Assembly (NCBI GenBank): GCA_964019135.1
Contig: OZ025252.1
Location: forward strand, 3,922,823 to 3,986,822
Direction of reading: 5' to 3'
Origin: Arenicola marina
Taxonomy: Eukaryota; Annelida; Polychaeta; Arenicolidae
Length of the DNA stretch: 64,000 nt
This document shows, piece by piece, positions 57,623 to 64,000 of this stretch. Both the position numbers and the translations under genes were made by a program. The notes below the pieces were generated by a model. The model ran no database searches. It saw nothing but the letters and a program-made list of their open reading frames with translations, and had not been told where the DNA came from. Numbering within the stretch: the first letter of the stretch is position 1; each line of letters starts with the position of its first letter.

Positions 57623-60583
57623 GTAAGTGGCGCCATCTGCCGGCCTATTTCCATAAGATATCTGCATGCCGTACACGCGCGCTTCTTAGCAATTTTTTTC
57701 CATGACAACTGCAGCATTTCAGATGTGTTGCGATTCCCGCTTTCTCTGTGTTCGAAGCAAATAATTGTTAGTTGGCTTCATCGTGATATCGAAGTGAAGT
57801 ATCTCGATGGTAAACTCGGCTGATTTAAGCCCCAGGCTTTTGCTGTATTTCTTGAGGTAGGATCCCTTGCTTCCGATTCCATGTTGCCCGACGATCAGGA
57901 TCATATCAACACGTTGTTAGGTGCTTGCTCATGTTGAGAGGATCGTGCTAACAGTTTGTTCCAGTTTGGTACTCCACTAAGTACCATACTCCCCTATTGT
58001 TTGTCGACTATTTCTTTAGATGCTACAACGCGCCGCTATGGCTAGTGATTGCTTGTATATCCAGGGCGCTTTAATTAACCACTCGTGGTCATATCGCGTC
58101 AATGGGAGATGGAAGGGAAGAGCTATTGCCAGTGACTCGCTCGATGTCCCACCCTTGAATCTTCTGAGAACAAATGTTTTTAGCTCAGTTATCGGCAGTT
58201 CAAAATTGTATAAAAGTGTGAAATATAGAAGATCTTTGTAATTGAATATTATTAACATTATGTCGGTGGAAATCTAGGTAATGTACAAATTAACAGCTAA
58301 TATAACGTCCATCCGCCGCGTGAAAGGTCCGTGGCGATGTCGAACATGTCAAGGTTCCAAAGTCTCTACTTTTACCTCATCCTCCCCCTTTAGTTGATTA
58401 GGGATGTAAAACGTCTTTCCACACTTTATGTGCAATGATGTGGCAACGTCAGGGAGGCAAGGCATGGAAATGGAACAGTTTCTTTATTCTAGATAAACCT
58501 TGTACTGTTTTTATGAATGATTCATTTCCTTTATGAGGTGCGCAACAACGAATTTCTCATGTACTTGGGTATGCATCATATATAGCTTCGTCCAAAGAAT
58601 CACCAAGCAATTTATCGCATTTGTAGTCGACGCTACATCCAGACGAAGCAAATTGGCAACCAGGATTTTGAGTTAAACTTAGGGATTTGTATTCATGGAT
58701 GGTTGCGCCCTGGCTTTCGGCCAGGAACCACTGTGGCACGCACCCAAGCGAAGACGGATTCGCCGGCGGCTAATCAGGAATCTCGTATCTCTCTCGACTC
58801 GTACTCCACGTGTTATGACGCCGCAGTCCTGGCATGTCGGCGGGAGTCACTCGCTCGAGGGCCGGCCTCTCAGCTACAACCGATTCCTGTTTTTAGTTTT
58901 CGAGTCTTGCTTCAGCTGCTGCCGTTGGGTTTTTGTTGTTATTTTTGCCCCTGTGTCTGCGTCATTACACTTACCCCCGCCACCCCCTTACCTTCTCCCA
59001 CCGCCTCACTCCCTGCCTTCCCCTCCCCTGCCCTCCCCTCCCCTCCCCTCCAGTCTTGGCCGGCAAGGGATGACTTTGACGTTGCCTTGGAAACTGGCAG
59101 ATATTGTGATGACGCGTTGAGTGTACCACGTGTTAGTGACCTTAGTGAGTTGGTCGGCTGTGATGGTCGATTGAATAACACCTGAATGTTCGCGCACGCG
59201 CTGGAAATTGTCATTTTGTCCAGTTTATTTCCGTCTGCTGTTCTATGTATGTGTTGTATAGAGAAGAACAAAGGTGATATTGACATTCTTGCCATGTCGA
59301 TGGTGTAATTGGTACCGGGGAAGTGATTTGCCGACCTGTCGCTATCGGAATGTTCCCACTTAATGGCACCGTTTCGGATACGTCCCGTATTTCGGTTTTT
59401 AGCTTTTGCGCCGCGAACGTAACGCTTGGGCTTAGTTCAAACGACCGGCCCAACATATATATATAAAAAAGTCACGTGGCCCACTCTAAGTAGGGTGTGT
59501 GTATGTGGGAGGCGGCTGGGATGGGGGAGGAGGGTACTTAGAAGGATAGTAGGGGTGTCTGAGGCAGCCAGTGTAGGCCTGTTGCCATAGTAATATACGA
59601 TGGTGCTAGTTGCTGTTGCCGCGTTGGCGCACGTGTTCGGAATCTGTCTTTCCCAGGAAGTCCCAGGCAGCCCCAGGAAGTCCCCAGTCGGCACAACGTG
59701 ACCTCGCTTTGAGGAGACACGTCTGCTTGTTTTGGGCCTGGAATCTGCGTTACCATTTAAAGGGTATTGCCCCCACCCCTACCCTCCACCTCCACCCCGC
59801 CCCCCTACCGTTCTCAGTCTCCCTGTATAGGCTATGTAGGTTATGGCGGCGGCCGGCTGGAAGGATGTCCTCTCCTAAATGAGGACTAAGGGTGTTTTGG
59901 AGGGCACGCGAGGGCAGTGATATGTATGGGTCTCGGCCAGGGTCTCGGCTGTCCCTGGCAGAGTGGCGGTATATCACACGGCCCGGTCCCCTGGGGGGTG
60001 GGGAGGGGGGTGGGGAAGTAGGGGGGGGGGCTGAGGCAGACCTGATGCCTCGCCAGCCAGGTCCGCACCACTCACGCCAACCTGACGGCTACAGTCGTCC
60101 ATCTCACACATCCACGGCCCTTTCTCTCTTTGTCTTTCTCACTCTCCTCTCACTCTTCTCTGACTATCCTTTCACTCTCGTCTCTCCCTCTACACATTCT
60201 CGTCCAAGTCTCGTCTCCCACTCTACACATTCTCGTCCAAGTCTCGTCTCTCACTCTCTACACATTCTCGTCTAAGTCTCTCTTACTCTCTCATCTCTCT
60301 CCTCTCACTCACCTCTCTGCTCTTACTCCCTGCTCTCCCTGTTTTGCTCCCCGCCCTCCTCATATGGCCAGCACCAGCGTCCTCTGTAAGGAGAGGCCTG
60401 CTGGCGAGTGTGTGTGGGCCTCATCCATCTTGCTTATTGCCTCCTGCCAGTGATCGCGTCTGTTCTGTGTGTCAGTCTCTCGCCGCCCCCGGTTCTACCC
60501 TCCTCTCTGTTGTGTAGAAATTTGCCGTTGGTTTTTGTGATTATCGTCGGTTACTCTTATCCCTTGAATCTGCAATTCAATCG
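57623..60583. other. Presumed FEZ intron 4 (left part)
   Basis: No further FEZ exon found. CT-rich microsatellite at 59015-59055. Open frames at 58695-59185 overlap in different frames and are not called. A small three-unit 39-bp repeat is at 60178-60275. Confidence 0.4.
60178..60275. repeat. About 35-39-bp CT-rich tandem repeat, 3 copies
   Basis: Units contain 'ctacacattctcgtccaagt' followed by ctcgtctc-type filler. Confidence 0.85.
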
Positions 60584-60975
60584 TAATATGAATAGGTGCT
60601 ACCTAAAAAATGCGAGCGTATATTTATCACATCAGATATCCCGAGGGGATACATCTAGATTAATATTCAAAATTAATCTCACTTCGGCTTGCCATAAGGA
60701 ATATCTTTGGATCATTCGGTTGCTTAGGAACTCCCATTGTGACCTCATGTTTATCACATTTTGACGTCACAACTACTCACTATGACATCAGCCGATGAGC
60801 GGTCACCAAGAGCGCTCTGCTTGGCAACAGACCTCTCTTTGCTTGAATATATTTATGTAACATTACAGCTCATATTTACTCCGAATCCGAAAACGTCTCA
60901 TGGGGGCTGTTACGCGAAATGAAAGTCCTAAGCCTATCCTTGAAATGGACTCTTAATATGCATGCATGTTACCTT
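60584..60975 (+). mobile_element. Interspersed element, copy 2
   Basis: Homologous to 19375-19835, same orientation, with 'aggtgctacctaaaaaatgc' at the left and 'gcatgcatgttacct' at the right. It is shorter by several internal deletions, and carries an 'atgacatcagccgatgagc' segment not in copy 1. Confidence 0.8.
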
Positions 60976-63300
60976 AAGAGCTCGCTTGCGCTTGCTATAA
61001 TTGTCTTTGTCTTTGTGTCAGATTATCCCATCACCACAGTCTCTGTCTGCCCCCCACCCCCCCTCTCTTTCTTTCTCTCTCTCTCCCTCACTTCCGGTTT
61101 ACCTCATAACTCTACCAGTCTCCCTCTGTTTTCACCTTACACACCTCCTCGCCTGGTCTAATTATCGCTTCAGAATGTTCTCTCTTCGCCTCTCTCCCTC
61201 CAAACAAGACCCATAAACCGTCTACCTGTGACCTTGCACCTTCCAATAGCCCGCCTTCCTTCTCCACCACCGTCTGATGGGGCACAAACCTCGCACGTTG
61301 TAACGAACGCGTCAAATTACATCTGTCGTCAACATCTGTCCGTGTGTCTGACCAGGCCTGTAAACATCTGGTCCCGTATGTGTGTAGCTGACTCTCTTGG
61401 CCACGGTCTGTTCGACCTCCGTACGCAGGTCTGTAAACATCTGGTCTTTGTTTCTGGCATACTCTGCAGACCACCCGTCTTTGTTGTCGAGAACTCTGGC
61501 AATTTGGGAACCCATTTCTAGTATGTTTGGAGACTCAAGTGGCGAAGACTGAAGACTTCTTTCATGCTTATTTATTGCCTTTTTCTTCACGACGCGGAGA
61601 CGTCCGCCACTCTGTAACCACGCTACCCGACCCCGCACCTCACGCCAATTTCTTTTCCCCTGTTCCTGGCTTGGCTTTCCCTAGTTCCCATCGCAACCGT
61701 TTTCCCATGGAGATATGGTTGGGGGGGCGTTGGGGGGGGGGGGGGGGTGTTCGGATTGTGCTTGGGTACCGGGATATTGTCAGACAGCATACACAACGTA
61801 TCAAGTTTGAAGGCGGCGAGGGGGATGAGATTGGTGGGAGAACGGGGTGGATTAGCTTAGCAGCTACCCGCTACCAGCTGTTTACCCACACCAGTCCCCA
61901 TCCCAGTGTACCCGCTAAGTATACATAATGGAAAAACACCCGACCTCATACTTCAACTCTTCAACAAGAGGAAAATCCCAGGGTGGATGTGATCGGTTAC
62001 TGTTGTTCACCGCTGTCTGCATCCATAGTTTAATCCTTATGGATGCAGTTTGCCGTTTGAACTGTATTGAGCAAAAATCTCAATGCACTTAACTGTTTCT
62101 ACTGTTAAGTTTGTCGATTTACTTTGTATCCATCCATTTTGCATAAGAAGAGCTAATGTAAAATTAAAAAAATTATGTAGAAAAAAAAATCATTCAATGC
62201 GCTGATAGTACTTAGGGTAAAAAAACGTTCCTCTTTCTGCCTAACACTAGTAATAAGCGAAAGAAATAACAGTATGACAGTATTTTGTTTTATACGTCAA
62301 ATAGTAGCAGGCAGAAAGTAGACATTGGGAAAAAAATGATATCGATAATCATATTGACATAAATTGAGACCGGGAGCTACGGAATAACAGGACATATATG
62401 TTAAGGATATTTAAACCCTGTGCAATTATTGTGCATCCAGTACAGAATACTCAAATTGCGGCTAAAGCACGATATAAACGAATATCAGTCCAGTAAAACT
62501 AAGGCCCAAGCTCATACATTGATTGAGTAAAATAAAAAAGGGTTGATTGAGTTAAAAAAAGGGCTGTTTCCCGTCCGTTGTTCGTCATTTAACGTATTAC
62601 TACTACCTTCAGTGGATAAAATCTGCCTGACGTCCTGGTTGGTCTATAGAATTGACGTGTAGACCGCTGTAAAATTGGATCAAAGATCAAAAAGATCAAA
62701 TCAATTAGAATAGGCAATGTTCCCCGGCAGAGTTCGTTCTCTTGCTACTAATGGGAAGTTGTGGACGCGAGACAGTACGGGATTTGTTTGTTTTGATGAC
62801 GGTTCGGGCGATAAGGCGTTGGGGGAAATATTATTACTGTTGGCACCAAGCCAGGTAGCCCGCCGCAGGCATGGTGCCGCGGGATAAGGTGATAAGCACC
62901 CAGCGGTTGTGTTGACACATGCGATAGCTTTGACACATCTAAGAGCGGGCGTGCATGCCGCGGCATAGTGGGACAGACAGCGCATTGTGGGACAGACAGC
63001 TTCATTTTATTAGTATAGATTTCATGGCCGGATACAGGCTGCAGATGCCGTTATACACCAATCAAATATGGCATATATTGCCTTGACCTGAGGCTGGGAG
63101 CTTGCTCTGAGCTGCAGATCAACAGGTCATGGGTTTGCCCCGTGGGACTTGCATCTTGTGTTAACCAACCTCACTGTATACGTACAGCAACAAGGCAGTC
63201 TACGCGCTGTCGTCTGTGACACTGTGTCTGGAAAAGGAAGGGTAGCTTTGTACATTTCGTCAGAGTCACACCCACCCATCGGCCGCGCGCCCCATTCAGG
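60976..63300. other. Gene-free stretch
   Basis: No gene recognised. A minus-strand open frame at 61638-61312 has a non-repetitive translation (QIARVLDNKDGWSAEYARNK) but no known family. Poly-G run at 61733. Confidence 0.35.
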
Positions 63301-63339
63301 CAGGGCCAGTGGTCGCCTCAGATGTTATCGGGGAGATAC

Positions 63340-64000
63340 GGGTTGGGGCGGGGGTGGGGGGGGAGGGTGACTGGGGTGGGGGAGGGAGAAGTAACTGGTA
63401 GGGGAAGTGGGAGGGAGCATGTGTGGGTAACTAACTGGGAGGGTTACTGGTAGGCCGATCTGCATCGAACGGGCGATCGATGAATCTCCAATCGTCTCCG
63501 GTAACGAGGCCATCAGGCGCCGGTCCATATATATCTCCGTCCGTAGCCACCCCCACCCACCCCCCCCCCCCTCCTCCCCATCTTCACCCACACCTCCCTC
63601 GTCGTTCTCCCTGCCCCCATCCCCAGCTACACCCACCCCCCACCCCTACCCAGACCCCTTAACCCCCAATTCCCACACACGCCTTTACCCCCAGCGCACA
63701 CCCATCCCCCACCCCCACCCCCACCCATCCCCCTTTCCCCTCATTCTTACCCGCACGCCTTTACCCCATCCCCACCCACAACCCTTTCCCCGTCTATCGT
63801 CTTACCGTCTTACATCTTACTCTGTCCCCCCACCCAACTCCCCTGCCCTCTGCCGGTTTCGCCGCCTCGTCTCCGTCGTGTCTCAAGACCCGTCAGATGG
63901 CAGCACCCATCCCGTTTGGCTCGGCTGGAGTCACGTGACCTAGGACCTCGGAGCCATCACACCCCACCCTGTCACCTCCGTGACCCCCCCCCCCCCCCTC
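63340..64000. repeat. G-rich then C-rich low-complexity end of window
   Basis: 63340-63430 is G-rich (gggtggggg-like) and 63545-63840 C-rich (ccacccccaccc-like), ending in a poly-C run at 63984. No gene. Confidence 0.75.

Noticed and set aside
58695-59185. Two overlapping open frames of 141 and 160 codons, considered as a further FEZ exon
   Set aside because: No match to the FEZ coiled-coil region; the second half is a CT-rich simple repeat.
61312-61638. Minus-strand 108-codon frame
   Set aside because: Translation looks non-repetitive but no family, splice sites or start support it.

Overview
This window is nuclear DNA from an animal, most likely a marine invertebrate deuterostome (amphioxus-like is my best guess, low confidence). 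Genes are split by GT-AG introns, and intronic and intergenic DNA is full of minisatellites, short TIR elements and poly-G/poly-C runs. There are no rRNA genes, bona fide tRNA genes, CRISPR arrays or bacterial operons. An AP-4 sigma subunit argues against flies and nematodes, which lack AP-4. One linked set of striatin, AP4S1 and FEZ looks like the single-copy state before vertebrate duplications: human STRN3 lies head-to-head with AP4S1, and human STRN lies close to FEZ2.

Layout. 212-2590 is a roughly 49-copy minisatellite of 48 bp. 2.6-10.9 kb holds no exon I recognise and is probably largely intron 1 of striatin, with a fold-back element (3663-3778), G/C-rich simple repeats and a decayed pogo/Tigger-like transposon. 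The first striatin coding exon (11126-10926, minus) faces AP4S1 (12391-18601, plus), which I could assemble completely: five exons, 144 aa, one exon of 12 nt. 19-24.5 kb holds TIR/fold-back elements, including a Mutator-like one with a perfect 9-bp target duplication, and a 16-bp tandem array. A dead non-LTR retrotransposon (about 24515-26727, plus) ends exactly against an exon of a minus-strand fuseless-like membrane protein gene (28525-26729). A complete six-exon 2-oxoglutarate/Fe(II) oxygenase gene (35936-31368, minus, 321 aa) follows, with a decayed copy of its fifth exon beyond its stop. After an unrecognised 197-aa ORF (39694-39101, minus) come two tandem intronless genes for membrane-anchored GDS/SGNH-fold proteins (42333-43616 and 44148-45290, plus). 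The N-terminal half of FEZ (48882 to at least 57622, plus) fills the right part; its later exons are not seen.

The most interesting signal is in FEZ. The last 30 nt of its third coding exon, with the first 15 nt of the following intron including the 5' splice site, is tandemly amplified to exactly 40 units of 45 bp, filling about 92% of that intron. A second case is in AP4S1: the last codons plus stop plus 3' UTR seed an eight-unit tandem array of about 48 bp. Two independent minisatellites seeded from the edge of a coding exon within 40 kb suggest a shared birth process.

The genes act in neuronal or intracellular traffic (FEZ kinesin adaptor, AP-4 coat, striatin/STRIPAK scaffold, fuseless-like synaptic protein), but nothing here shows that they are regulated together. 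Exon borders come from reading frames, splice consensus and remembered family sequence, without RNA evidence or database searches.
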